Source: Moduliflexus sp964602655
GTDB taxonomy: Bacteria; Moduliflexota; Moduliflexia; Moduliflexales; Moduliflexaceae
Direction of reading: 5' to 3'
Assembly: GCA_964602655.1 (NCBI GenBank)
Contig: CAZRSF010000012.1
Location: 1-64,000, forward strand
DNA length: 64,000 nucleotides
Part shown: in pieces, positions 43,235 through 52,400 of the stretch
How positions within the stretch are numbered: the first letter of the stretch is position 1
Layout: the number at the start of each line of letters is the position of its first letter
Position numbers and translations under genes: made by a program
The notes under the pieces: generated by a model
Database searches by the model: none
Told to the model about the DNA's origin: nothing
The model's input: only the letters and a program-made list of their open reading frames with translations

Positions 43235-44065
43235 TTAACTTTTATTCCTTTTGCGTACAATATATTTATCAGATGGATTACGTTTTTTCCGAGTTTTATA
43301 TCCTTTTGTCGGCACACCCCAAGGAGTAACTGGATGCCGCCCACCAGAAGTTCGTCCTTCACCACCACCATGCGGATGGTCAACAGGGTTCATTGCCACG
43401 CCGCGCACTTTTGGACGTCTGCCAAGCCAACGCGCTCTTCCAGCTTTTCCAATCGTAATATTGGCATGCTCCGTATTCCCTACCACTCCAATCGTTGCCA
43501 TGCAATTTAAAAGTATCAGTCGCACTTCTCCAGAAGGAAGCCTCACATGTGCATATTCCCCTTCTTTTGCCATGACAACAGCACTGGTTCCAGCGCTTCG
43601 CACAATCTGCCCCCCCTTGCCAATCTTTAATTCAATATTATGAATGGGAGTGCCAAGCGGAATGTTTCGCAAAGGAAGTGAATTTCCGACTTGAATATCA
43701 GCAGAAGAACCTGACACCAATATGGTTCCGACAACTAAACCTTCCGGAGCCAAAATATAGCGTTTTTCTCCATCCCGATAATGTAATAACGCAATCCGAG
43801 CCGAACGATTCGGATCATATTCAATAGTAGCCACTTTTGCAGGAATACCATGCTTATTGCGCTTAAAATCAATAATTCGATAAAATTGTTTATGTCCACC
43901 ACCAATATGGCGTGCAGTTATTCGACCCTGATTGTTTCGTCCGCCAGTTTTTTTAAGAACAACGGTCAAGGTCGGCTCAGGGCGCGATACCGTAATCTCT
44001 TCAAACGTCGAAACCGTCTGAAACCGTCTTCCAGGCGAAGTTGGTTTATATTTTTTGGTTGCCAT
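43235..44065 (-). CDS. rplB: 50S ribosomal protein L2 (uL2)
   Basis: 276 residues. KKTGGRNNQGRITARHIGGGHKQFYRIIDFKRNK, VVMAKEGEYAHVRLPSGEVR, and the peptidyl-transferase-linked signature NPVDHPHGGGEGRTSGGRHPVTPWG with its histidine. Full length. Confidence 0.98.
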   Translation of the reverse strand: MATKKYKPTSPGRRFQTVSTFEEITVSRPEPTLTVVLKKTGGRNNQGRITARHIGGGHKQFYRIIDFKRNKHGIPAKVATIEYDPNRSARIALLHYRDGEKRYILAPEGLVVGTILVSGSSADIQVGNSLPLRNIPLGTPIHNIELKIGKGGQIVRSAGTSAVVMAKEGEYAHVRLPSGEVRLILLNCMATIGVVGNTEHANITIGKAGRARWLGRRPKVRGVAMNPVDHPHGGGEGRTSGGRHPVTPWGVPTKGYKTRKKRNPSDKYIVRKRNKS

Positions 44066-44132
44066 AACACTCTATTGACAATCGGCCATCAACAACTGAA
44101 TCTGCCAGTTGCCAATCGCCCACCGCCTTCGT

Positions 44133-44417
44133 CTAACTCCAAATAGGAATAGTGTCGCCCTCTTTCAATGTCACGATCGCTTTTTTCCAATCGGGGCGTC
44201 TTCCCTCGCTTTTCCCTCGCCGTTTTACCTTGCCATGCATACGTAACGTATTTACGCTAAGGACTTTGACGCCAAAAATTTTTTCTACCGCTTGTCGAAT
44301 CTCAATTTTGTTTGCCGTCAATTCAACCTCAAACGTATATTGATTGAACTTATCCTTCAAGCGGTCGCATTTTTCCGTAAACAACGGTCGTTTGAGTACA
44401 TCATACATGTTTTTCAT
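44133..44417 (-). CDS. rplW: 50S ribosomal protein L23 (uL23)
   Basis: 94 residues. MYDVLKRPLFTEKCDRLKDKFNQYTFEVELTANKIEIRQAVEKIFGVKVLSVNT is the family core at the tunnel exit. Its ATG overlaps the rplD stop (ATGA), so translation is coupled. Confidence 0.96.
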   Translation of the reverse strand: MKNMYDVLKRPLFTEKCDRLKDKFNQYTFEVELTANKIEIRQAVEKIFGVKVLSVNTLRMHGKVKRRGKSEGRRPDWKKAIVTLKEGDTIPIWS

Positions 44418-45046
44418 TGCGTTAACGCCCCTTCTATAACAGACAATCCGGCCTTATCAACAACAAGGTAATCATATTGCAGCGCGACATATACATTCAA
44501 ATTTTCAGCATGCAATACACGGACTTTTGGAAGGTTTCTTCCCGACAACCACGCAGCCTCAGTCCAATCGCCAAGCGCAATTGCCACACTTGGAGAACCA
44601 CTGTTAATCAGCGTCTTCACAATCCCAGCCATCTGCTTCGTACTAGGCTTCTCAAAAGCAAGCCGATCAACGACAATCAACTTTGATTCTTGCACCTTCG
44701 AAGTAAGTACAGACCGCATCGCAGCTTTGCGCATTTTCTTTGGAACAGAGAACGAATAATCTCGCGGTTTTGGGCCAAACACAATCCCACCGCCTCGCCA
44801 CAATGGAGAACGACTCGTTCCAGAGCGAGCATTTCCGGTACCCTTTTGCTTCCAGGGCTTTTTCCCGCCACCGCTAACCTCTGAACGACCCTTGGTCGAA
44901 GCGGTTCCACGACGACGCGCTGCAAGTTGAGAGCACACAACCTGATACACCGCATGTTCTTTCATCGGAGCATCAAAGATACTCTCTTGCAACTGAATAT
45001 CTTCTACCTTGGCATTTCCTGCTGTCACCACACTTACTGTTGCCAC
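44414..45046 (-). CDS. rplD: 50S ribosomal protein L4 (uL4)
   Basis: 210 residues with the GTG at 45046 as the best start (MATVSVVTAGNAKVEDIQL); the frame is open to an ATG at 45085, but those 13 residues are not L4-like. Signatures: YQVVCSQLAARRRGTASTKGRSEVSGGGKKPWKQKGTGNARSGTSRSPLWRGGG. It follows rpsJ by only 63 bases, where rplC should be. No Shine-Dalgarno is visible. Confidence 0.94.
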   Translation of the reverse strand: MATVSVVTAGNAKVEDIQLQESIFDAPMKEHAVYQVVCSQLAARRRGTASTKGRSEVSGGGKKPWKQKGTGNARSGTSRSPLWRGGGIVFGPKPRDYSFSVPKKMRKAAMRSVLTSKVQESKLIVVDRLAFEKPSTKQMAGIVKTLINSGSPSVAIALGDWTEAAWLSGRNLPKVRVLHAENLNVYVALQYDYLVVDKAGLSVIEGALTQ

Positions 45047-45109
45047 AATTCGACAAAGTACAAAGCTCAGAACACAGAAAGACACGCTTTTGCTTCTGAC
45101 ACTCGACTT

Positions 45110-45418
45110 TTATAATTTAATCTTCACATCCACACCAGCCGGGAGATCCAGTCGCATCAATGCATCTACTGTCTGCGGAGTCGGTTCAAGAATATCAATA
45201 ATCCGTTTATGCGTCCGCATTTCAAATTGCTCACGCGATTTTTTATTAATATGCGGAGAGCGCAAAACAGTATACCGACTAATACGAGTAGGCAATGGGA
45301 TCGGACCAACTACTCGAGACCCCGTATTCTGGGCGGTAGACACGATCTCCGTCACTGATTGATCAAGCAACTGATAATCATATCCTTTTAAACATATCCT
45401 AATGTTCTGATTCGCCAT
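45110..45418 (-). CDS. rpsJ: 30S ribosomal protein S10 (uS10)
   Basis: 102 residues. NIRICLKGYDYQLLDQSVTEIVSTAQNTGSRVVGPIPLPTRISRYTVLRSPHINKKSREQFEMRTHKRIIDI is close to consensus. Also NusE in antitermination. First gene of the S10 series; two TTGACA promoters lie upstream. Confidence 0.98.
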   Translation of the reverse strand: MANQNIRICLKGYDYQLLDQSVTEIVSTAQNTGSRVVGPIPLPTRISRYTVLRSPHINKKSREQFEMRTHKRIIDILEPTPQTVDALMRLDLPAGVDVKIKL

Positions 45419-45466
45419 AATACCCGTTACTCAATACGTTAAAATTTACGAACAATATTTTCAGAA

Positions 45467-45496
45467 CCAATACAAAGGCACAACCTACTGTCAACT
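45467..45496 (-). promoter_or_regulatory. Candidate proximal promoter of the S10 series
   Basis: Minus strand: perfect TTGACA (45491-45496), 18-base spacer, TATTGG (45467-45472; three of six). Leader of about 40 bases to rpsJ. Confidence 0.4.
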
Positions 45497-45542
45497 CTCC
45501 CATAAAACCGCGAAAAGTTCCTTCAAAAAGGCAGTGTTGGCC

Positions 45543-45571
45543 GTCCTATTGAAACTGCTGGATAATGTCAA
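45543..45571 (-). promoter_or_regulatory. Candidate distal promoter of the S10 series
   Basis: Minus strand: perfect TTGACA (45566-45571), 17-base spacer, TAGGAC (45543-45548; three of six). Similar in form to the rpsL promoter candidate (TTGACA-17-TAGGGT). Confidence 0.5.
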
Positions 45572-45910
45572 CAACTTTTTACACTTTTTTCAAAAGATTC
45601 GAAACCGATAGACATCGCATCCTCTACGTGCTCTTTGGTTTCGTTTTCATGAGGCATTAGACTATTTCAACGCCTCAGCTTGACTCTACTACAGAGAACG
45701 ATCAAGTAGGCAAGAATACTTCTCCTCGAAGAACGCGACACATGCGATATCTCTTTCCTAAAATGACGCACATTCCGCTCTTGACAAAGACAAAACCCCA
45801 TTTAGCGATCTTTCTTGCCATTCCACTCTAAAAAACATGCGGGACTTCGGCCTTATGCATTCGCACAAGACATTCATCCCTCACGTTTCCTTATGGAAAT
45901 TCGAAATCGT

Positions 45911-46240
45911 TTACGATTTTCCGCTGACAACCAATTCTTTGATATGCTGAGGAACTTCTTCATAATGAGAGAATTCCATTGAAGAAGTCGCCCGCCCCTG
46001 GGTCATCGAGCGCAAATCAGTCGTGTACCCAAACATTTCAGCCAACGGAACGTTTGCGGTTACAATTTGCGATCCTGTACGCGCTTCCATATTCAGAATC
46101 TTTCCACGTCGAGAATTTAGGCTTCCAATCACGTCGCCTAAATACTCTTCCGGCATCACAACTTCAACCTTCACAATCGGCTCTAATAGATTGCTTCCCG
46201 CCTCGCGTAAGGCTTCACGGAATGCCATCGAGCCAGCGAT
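45911..46240 (-). CDS. fusA: Elongation factor G, C-terminal fragment (copy B)
   Basis: 109 residues of EF-G domains IV-V plus stop, entering from the N gap. It begins IAGSMAFREALREAG and continues VVMPEEYLGDVIGSLNSRRGKI and VPLAEMFGYTTDLRSMTQGRATSSMEF, ending EEVPQHIKELVVSGKS, a canonical EF-G tail. It is not simply the continuation of the fragment on the other side of the gap. Its first 44 residues align without gaps to the last 44 of that fragment at about 50% identity, so they are different EF-G sequences. Only this fragment carries the real C-terminus. Confidence 0.93.
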   Translation of the reverse strand: MAGSMAFREALREAGSNLLEPIVKVEVVMPEEYLGDVIGSLNSRRGKILNMEARTGSQIVTANVPLAEMFGYTTDLRSMTQGRATSSMEFSHYEEVPQHIKELVVSGKS

Positions 46241-46250
46241 NNNNNNNNNN
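46241..46250. other. Assembly gap (10 N) inside the EF-G locus
   Basis: Ten undetermined bases, a scaffolder placeholder of unknown true size. The EF-G sequences on the two sides overlap in homology rather than abut, so the gap either hides the end of one fusA and most of a second, or is a false join between paralogues. Confidence 0.95.
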
Positions 46251-48132
46251 GGCGGCTGGAAAGATCGCCCGTCAGGGCGCCGGCATATTCCTGCGGCGCG
46301 TATATTTCAACATTCATGACAGGTTCGAGCAGAACCGGACGGGCAGTTTCCATCGCCTTTTTAAATGCCAGACTCCCGGCGATTTTAAAGGCCATTTCCG
46401 AAGAATCAACCGCATGAAATGAGCCGTCATACAATTCTACCGCAAAATCAACGACTGGAAAACCGGCTAATTCACCATTTTCCGATGATTCCCGAATGCC
46501 ATGTTCGACTGCGGGAATATATTCCTTTGGAATGACTCCGCCTACAATTTTATTTTCGAACTGGAAACCAGCATTGCGCTCCAACGGACGAACGCGAATT
46601 TTAACATGCCCGTACTGCCCCTTTCCACCGGTCTGGCGCACGAAACGTTTTTCAGCGCTGACTGCCCGCGCAATGGTTTCTTTGTATGCCACTTGCGGTT
46701 TGCCTACACTGGCAGAAACATTAAATTCTCGTACAAGGCGATCAACGATGATCTCTAAATGCAATTCCCCCATTCCGGAAATCAGGGTTTGCCCTGTTTC
46801 GTTGTTGTATCTGGTTTGGAACGTAGGGTCTTCGTGAGCTAATTTACCTAAGCTGATGGATAATTTTTCCTGATCGGATTTTGTCTTCGGTTCGATCGCT
46901 ACAGAGATAACAGGCTCTGGGAAAATAATTGATTCTAACAGCACTGGAGATTTTTCATCAGTCAGAGAATCGCCAGTCGTCGAGTATTTCAAACCGACTG
47001 CCGCAACAATATCACCAGCGTAAGCGGCTTCGATCTCCTCACGCTTGTTTGCGTGCATTCTGAGCAATCGGCCAATGCGTTCACGTTTGTCTTTTGTTGA
47101 ATTATAGGCATAAGAACCGGCACTTAACACTCCTGAGTACGTTCGGATAAAAGTTAACTGTCCGACATACGGATCGTTCATTACCTTAAATGCTAAGGCT
47201 GACAACGGTTCATCGTCACTGGCTGACCGAACTTCTTCTTCTCCCGTTTTTGGATTTTTTCCTTTAACCGCATCGACCTCTACCGGCGACGGCAAGTAAT
47301 GCACCACCGCATCCAAAAGCGCCTGCACTCCTTTATTTTTAAAGGCAGAACCGCACACGACAGGAACAATTTTGTTTTTCACCGTCAATTCGCGCAGAGC
47401 CAACATCACAACATCTACAGGCACGTCCTGGCCTTCCAAATAACGCTCAAGAATTCCATGACTGCCATCGCCATCAATCGCTTCATACATTGCTTCTCGA
47501 TAGCTCTCAGCCTGTTCGCGAAGCTCCGCCGGAATCTCTTCTTCACGAAAGACCGAACCAAGAGACTCTTCCTCATAGATTCGTAGCTTCATACTGACCA
47601 AATCTATCACACCTTCGAAGTCCTCTGCTTGTCCATAAGGAATTTGAATTGGGACAACGACGGAACCGAGACGATCGGTCATCATACTCACAACGCGAAA
47701 GAAGTCTGCGCCCACCCGATCCATTTTATTCACAAAAGCAATTCGCGGAACATTATATTTATCCGCTTGCCGCCAGACCGTTTCCGATTGGGGCTGTACG
47801 CCACCAACAGCACAGAACACACCAACCGCGCCATCAAGAACGCGCAAAGACCGCTCGACCTCGACGGTAAAATCTACGTGCCCAGGCGTATCAATAATAT
47901 TAATCTGATGGTCTAACCAAGAGCATGTGGTCGCTGCAGAGGTAATGGTAATTCCTCGTTCCTGCTCTTGCACCATCCAATCCATTGTGGCAGCGCCATC
48001 ATGCACTTCCCCAATTTTATAATTTCGACCGGTATAATACAGAATTCGCTCCGTCGTTGTCGTCTTTCCGGCGTCAATGTGGGCAATAATTCCAATATTT
48101 CGGCAATCTTTTAATGCAACTTTTCGATCCAA
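46251..48132 (-). CDS. fusA: Elongation factor G, N-terminal and central part (copy A, truncated at the N gap)
   Basis: 627 residues before the gap. The translocation GTPase has its G domain intact (AHIDAGKTTTTERIL, DTPGHVDFTVEVERSL, FVNKMDRVGADF), then domains II-IV (GKGQYGHVKIRVRPLE, GGVIPKEYIPAVEHGIRE, SFHAVDSSEMAFKIAGSLAFKKAMETARPVLLEP), up to GALTGDLSSR at the gap. About 70 C-terminal residues are lost. It starts with TTG at 48132 and no clear Shine-Dalgarno, 66 bases after rpsG, so it is the str-operon copy. The wording around MNVEIYAPQEYAG differs from copy B. Confidence 0.94.
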
Positions 48133-48198
48133 GATTATTCTGAGTAAAAAGATAATGAAATAGAGAATTTGTCATTAACTCTTGCTCACAAAGATGGG

Positions 48199-48672
48199 TT
48201 ACCACCGATAATGCGCAAATGCTTTATTTGCTTCCGCCATCTTATGGGTATCTTCACGTTTCTTAATGGCAGTTCCTCTGCTATTTGCGGCATCCAAGAG
48301 TTCCATTGCCAAGCGTTCTTGCATGGTTTTCTCAGAACGTCCTCGAGATGCATCAATAATCCAACGCATACTCAACGTCGTCCGTCGAGTCGGGCGCACT
48401 TCTACCGGCACTTGATATGTCGAACCGCCAACCCGGCGAGACCGAATTTCAAGAATCGGCTTGGTATTTGATACAGCTTTATTGAATACCGCGAGCACAT
48501 CGCGATTACCAGTACGATCACGAATTAAATCCAATGCTCCGTAAAAAATATTTTCAGCAATACTTTTTTTGCCATCATACATCAGCATGTTGACAAATTT
48601 CGTCACCAACGCGCTATTAAATTTAGGATCCGGCAAAATCACTCGTTTATCTGCTAACGTCCGACGTGACAT
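48199..48672 (-). CDS. rpsG: 30S ribosomal protein S7 (uS7)
   Basis: 157 residues. MSRRTLADKRVILPDPKFNSALVTKFVNMLMYDGKKSIAENIFYGALDLI, RSRRVGGSTYQVPVEVRPTRRTTLSMRWII, family signature. GGAGAG lies before the ATG. Standard rpsL-rpsG-fusA order. Confidence 0.98.
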   Translation of the reverse strand: MSRRTLADKRVILPDPKFNSALVTKFVNMLMYDGKKSIAENIFYGALDLIRDRTGNRDVLAVFNKAVSNTKPILEIRSRRVGGSTYQVPVEVRPTRRTTLSMRWIIDASRGRSEKTMQERLAMELLDAANSRGTAIKKREDTHKMAEANKAFAHYRW

Positions 48673-48784
48673 ATACTTTACTCTCCTCGTTGCAACGTCT
48701 CGCCTGCCCGCTGCCTCTATTCAAGAGACAGGACAAACGTGACGTGTGGGAATCTTCGCAATTATCGCAAGCTGTCAAACCTGA

Positions 48785-49192
48785 TTACTTTTTCTTCGCT
48801 CCCGCAGCTGCCTTTGCGTCCTTTTTCGGTCTCTTTGCGCCATATTTAGAACGTGATTGCATTCTATTTTGAACTCCAGAGCTGTCCAATGCTCCCCGGA
48901 CAATATGATACCGCACGCCAGGCAAATCCTTCACGCGACCTCCTCGCACAAGCACTAAGGAGTGCTCTTGCAAGTTATGACCGATTCCCGGAATATATGT
49001 CGTGACCTCAATCCCATTAGTCAAGCGTACCCTGGCAACTTTCCGCAACGCGGAGTTCGGTTTTTTCGGGGTTGATGTATACACACGCACACAAACTCCG
49101 CGTTTTTGTGGACATGATCGTAAGGCCGGACTATTTGATTTTGATACAATCTTTTTACGGCCAGTTCGAACCAATTGATGAATTGTTGGCAT
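48785..49192 (-). CDS. rpsL: 30S ribosomal protein S12 (uS12)
   Basis: 135 residues. MPTIHQLVRTGRKKIVSKSNSPALRSCPQKRGVCVRVYTSTPKKPNSALRKVARVRL, and SLVLVRGGRVKDLPGVRYHIVRG. Lysines at the two classical streptomycin-resistance sites (PKKPNS and GRVKDLPG) are wild type. A Lys/Ala-rich tail ends the protein. The ATG at 49192 has GGAG nine bases upstream. Heads the str series, with its own promoter candidate. Confidence 0.98.
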   Translation of the reverse strand: MPTIHQLVRTGRKKIVSKSNSPALRSCPQKRGVCVRVYTSTPKKPNSALRKVARVRLTNGIEVTTYIPGIGHNLQEHSLVLVRGGRVKDLPGVRYHIVRGALDSSGVQNRMQSRSKYGAKRPKKDAKAAAGAKKK

Positions 49193-49256
49193 ATCCCACA
49201 TCTCCTAACTCATTGTTTTTATTAAACTTATCAATACCTTCCTCAAAAATGTGCAA

Positions 49257-49285
49257 ACCCTAACAACCCACCTCTATGTTGTCAA
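49257..49285 (-). promoter_or_regulatory. Promoter candidate of the rpsL-rpsG-fusA operon
   Basis: Minus strand: perfect TTGACA (49280-49285), 17-base spacer, TAGGGT (49257-49262; three of six). Leader of about 58 bases to rpsL. Confidence 0.55.
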
Positions 49286-49380
49286 GCTTTTTTCCATACC
49301 AAATGACTAAACTGAGAAAAATCCCTGCATGACGGAGAGAACAATAAGGTGTTTCGCCGTGGAACATGAAGAGGGTAACG

Positions 49381-49402
49381 CCCGGCATGTCACGATACCG
49401 GG
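49381..49402 (-). other. Hairpin just after rpoC
   Basis: Eight-pair stem CCCGGTAT/ATGCCGGG (one G-T pair) with loop CGTGAC, 18 bases after the rpoC stop. No T-run follows at once (CGTTACCCTC), so termination would be weak or Rho-assisted. Confidence 0.5.
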
Positions 49403-49419
49403 CACATTGCGGTTCATCG

Positions 49420-52400
49420 CTATTCAGCAAGCGTCTCGAATGATGGCGAGACTTTTAACGCCTTTCGACGATAATCAACTGACCCTGTACCAGCAGGAAT
49501 CAATCGCCCGACAATCACATTTTCTTTTAACCCGCGCAGATCATCCACTTTTCCAGAAATCGCCGCCTCTGTTAGCACTCTCGTCGTTTCCTGGAACGAC
49601 GCCGCTGACAAGAAACTATCCGTACTGAGTGATGCCACCGTAATCCCTAACAAGAGCGGTCGTCCGCTCGCCGGTTTTCCGCTTTCAGCAATCACGCGCT
49701 GATTCTCTTCATCAAATTCGAAGCGATCAACGTATTCATCCAGCAAAAACAGCGTATCGCCAGGATCAGAAATCTTCACACGGCGTAACATCTGACGCAC
49801 AATCACTTCAATATGCTTATCGTTAATGCTCACACCTTGCAAACGATAGACTTGCTGAACTTCATCTACCAGATACTTTTGCACTTCTTTTGCGCCAAGC
49901 ACCTGAAGAATATCATGCGGATCAGACGGGCCATCCATTAACGGTTCGCCTGCGCTGACACGATCTCCTTCGCGCACATTCACATGAGTTCCACGAGGAA
50001 TGGAATATTCGCGTTCGCCGCCATTATCGCTGCGCACGTGAATTTTTCGCATGCCACGAACAATTTCACCAAAATGCACCACGCCATCAACTTCACTAAT
50101 CGTGGCAGGCTCCTTAGGTTTACGCGCTTCGAAGAGTTCCACAACGCGAGGCAACCCGCCGGTAATATCTTTGGTCTTTGTCGTGTCGCGCGGGATTTTG
50201 GCGACAATATCGCCAGCAAACACCATATCCCCTTCATTTACCTGCAAATGCGCTCCCGTCGGAAATTGTTTCTGATCGATAATTTTACCGTCCGCATCTT
50301 TCAAAATAACGCGAGGCTGATATTGCTCATCAGCAGTATCCACAATCACTTTTGTTGTCAACCCTGTGACTTCATCCATTTCTTCGCGCATCGTGATGCC
50401 TTCAATAACATCTTTCAGAACCACCATAGATTCGCCTGGCGTTTCAACGATAATCGGCGTCGTAAACGGATCCCAACGGGCGATCTCTTGTCCTTCCTCG
50501 ACCAGTGCGCCTTCCTGAAGCAGTAATGTCGCGCCATAGACAAGCGGAGGATAATGATCTTCAACGCTTTTGCCATTATCTTCACGCAGAACGCCGATAA
50601 ATCCACCCTTTGAGCGCACCGAAAGAGTCTTACTACGATTTTCAACCCATCCGATGTCATGAAACACGATACGCCCGCCACGGCGAGCAATCAGAGTTGA
50701 CTGCTCCATCACAGCACTTGCCGTTCCACCAATATGGAACGTCCGCATGGTCAACTGCGTTCCCGGCTCTCCAATAGACTGCGCGGCAATAATCCCGACC
50801 GCTTCGCCTGCGTTCACTAACCGTCGGGTTGATAAGTTACTCCCATAACACAACGCGCACACACCGCGTTTCGCCTGACACGTCAGCACCGAACGGATTT
50901 TTACCTGACTTAAGCCAGCATTTTCGATCATTTCAGCGAAGACTTCGTCAATAAGTTCGTTTGCGTGAACAATAACTTGATTCGTCGCCGGATGATAGAC
51001 ATCTTCAAGCACCACGCGTCCGAGAATACGGTCGCGCAACGATTCGATCACTTCGCCACCTTCGACAATCGGCATCACGTAAATTCCATCAATCGTCTGG
51101 CAATCATGCTCTAAAATCATCACATCCTGCGATACATCCACGAGACGACGAGTCAAATACCCGGAATCTGCTGTCTTTAAAGCCGTATCCGCCAAACCTT
51201 TGCGTGCGCCGTGCGTTGAAATGAAGTACTGCAACACGCTCAAGCCTTCACGGAAATTTGCAGTAATCGGGGTTTCGATAATTTCGCCTGACGGCTTGGC
51301 CATCAACCCACGCATTCCAGCAAGCTGGCGTATCTGCTGACGACTACCGCGCGCTCCTGAATCGGCCATCATAAAGATCGGATTGAATCTGGGGTGTTTT
51401 CTGACAGTCTCATCGCGAGAATAATCCGCCGACCCAAGTTTTCCGGCAAGTTGGGATTGCTCATCTTCCGAACGCAATAGTTCTTCGAACATCGCGTTCG
51501 CAACTTCTTCCGTCACCTTCGACCAGATATCGATGACTTTATTTTTACGCTCGCCATTTGTGATAACACCGTTATTATATTGATCGTCAACTTCGCCGAC
51601 TTCCGCCTGAGCTTCAAGAATCAATTCGGCTTTTCTCCCTGGAACCTGCATATCGTCAATTCCGATAGACAACGCGGAAATCGTGGAGAATTTGAAACCA
51701 GTATCTTTGAGCTTATCCAGCACTTCGACGGTGACTTCATTGCCATAGTCAAGATGAATCTTGGTAATTAACTTGCTTACCGTTTTCTTGTCCATCTGTC
51801 TATTCACGAACTTATTGGCAAAATGAAAATCCTTCGGCAAAATCTGATTGAAAATAACCCGACCAACAGTGGTATCAAGCATTTTAACGCGAGGGCTGGT
51901 TGGATCGATCTGCATCCGCACCCGAATTGCTTCTAACAATGCCACTCGCTTATCATTATACGCTCTCACCACCTCTTCGAACGATGAAAACGTTTTTGGC
52001 TGCGCTGCTCTTCGGCATTCGATCAAGGAATTTACGGCATGGCCGTTAATCTCTTTCACAATCGCGCCATTGGACAAATCAAACACTTGTCCTTCTTGTC
52101 CCTGCACAATCACGTGGTCGTTCTGTTTCGCTAAACAAACGCCGCTGGCGAACTCCAATTCATTTGATGTAGAGGAATCTTTTTTCACTTCGCCTAAGAC
52201 CATCACGGCAGACTTCAATTCTGAAGAATTGGGCACTACGTACCGGATCACGTCTTTATGCGGGATTTCCTTCGTAATGTAGTAAATTCCCAAGACCATG
52301 TCCTGAGAAGGCAGGGCTAACGGGCCGCCATGCGCAGGAGAAAGCAAGTTGCTGGTCGCCATCATCAAAATTTTAGCTTCCACTTGCGCTTCAATCGAAA

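Larger units (their letters stand above)
45419..45910 (-). other. Long gap between fusA 3' end and rpsJ
   Basis: 492 bases with no credible gene; tuf, usual here, is absent. It holds two promoter candidates for the S10 series (45467-45496 and 45543-45571). On the sense strand a GAGTTGACAG segment and several short dyads precede rpsJ. No obvious L4-type leader was identified. Confidence 0.5.
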
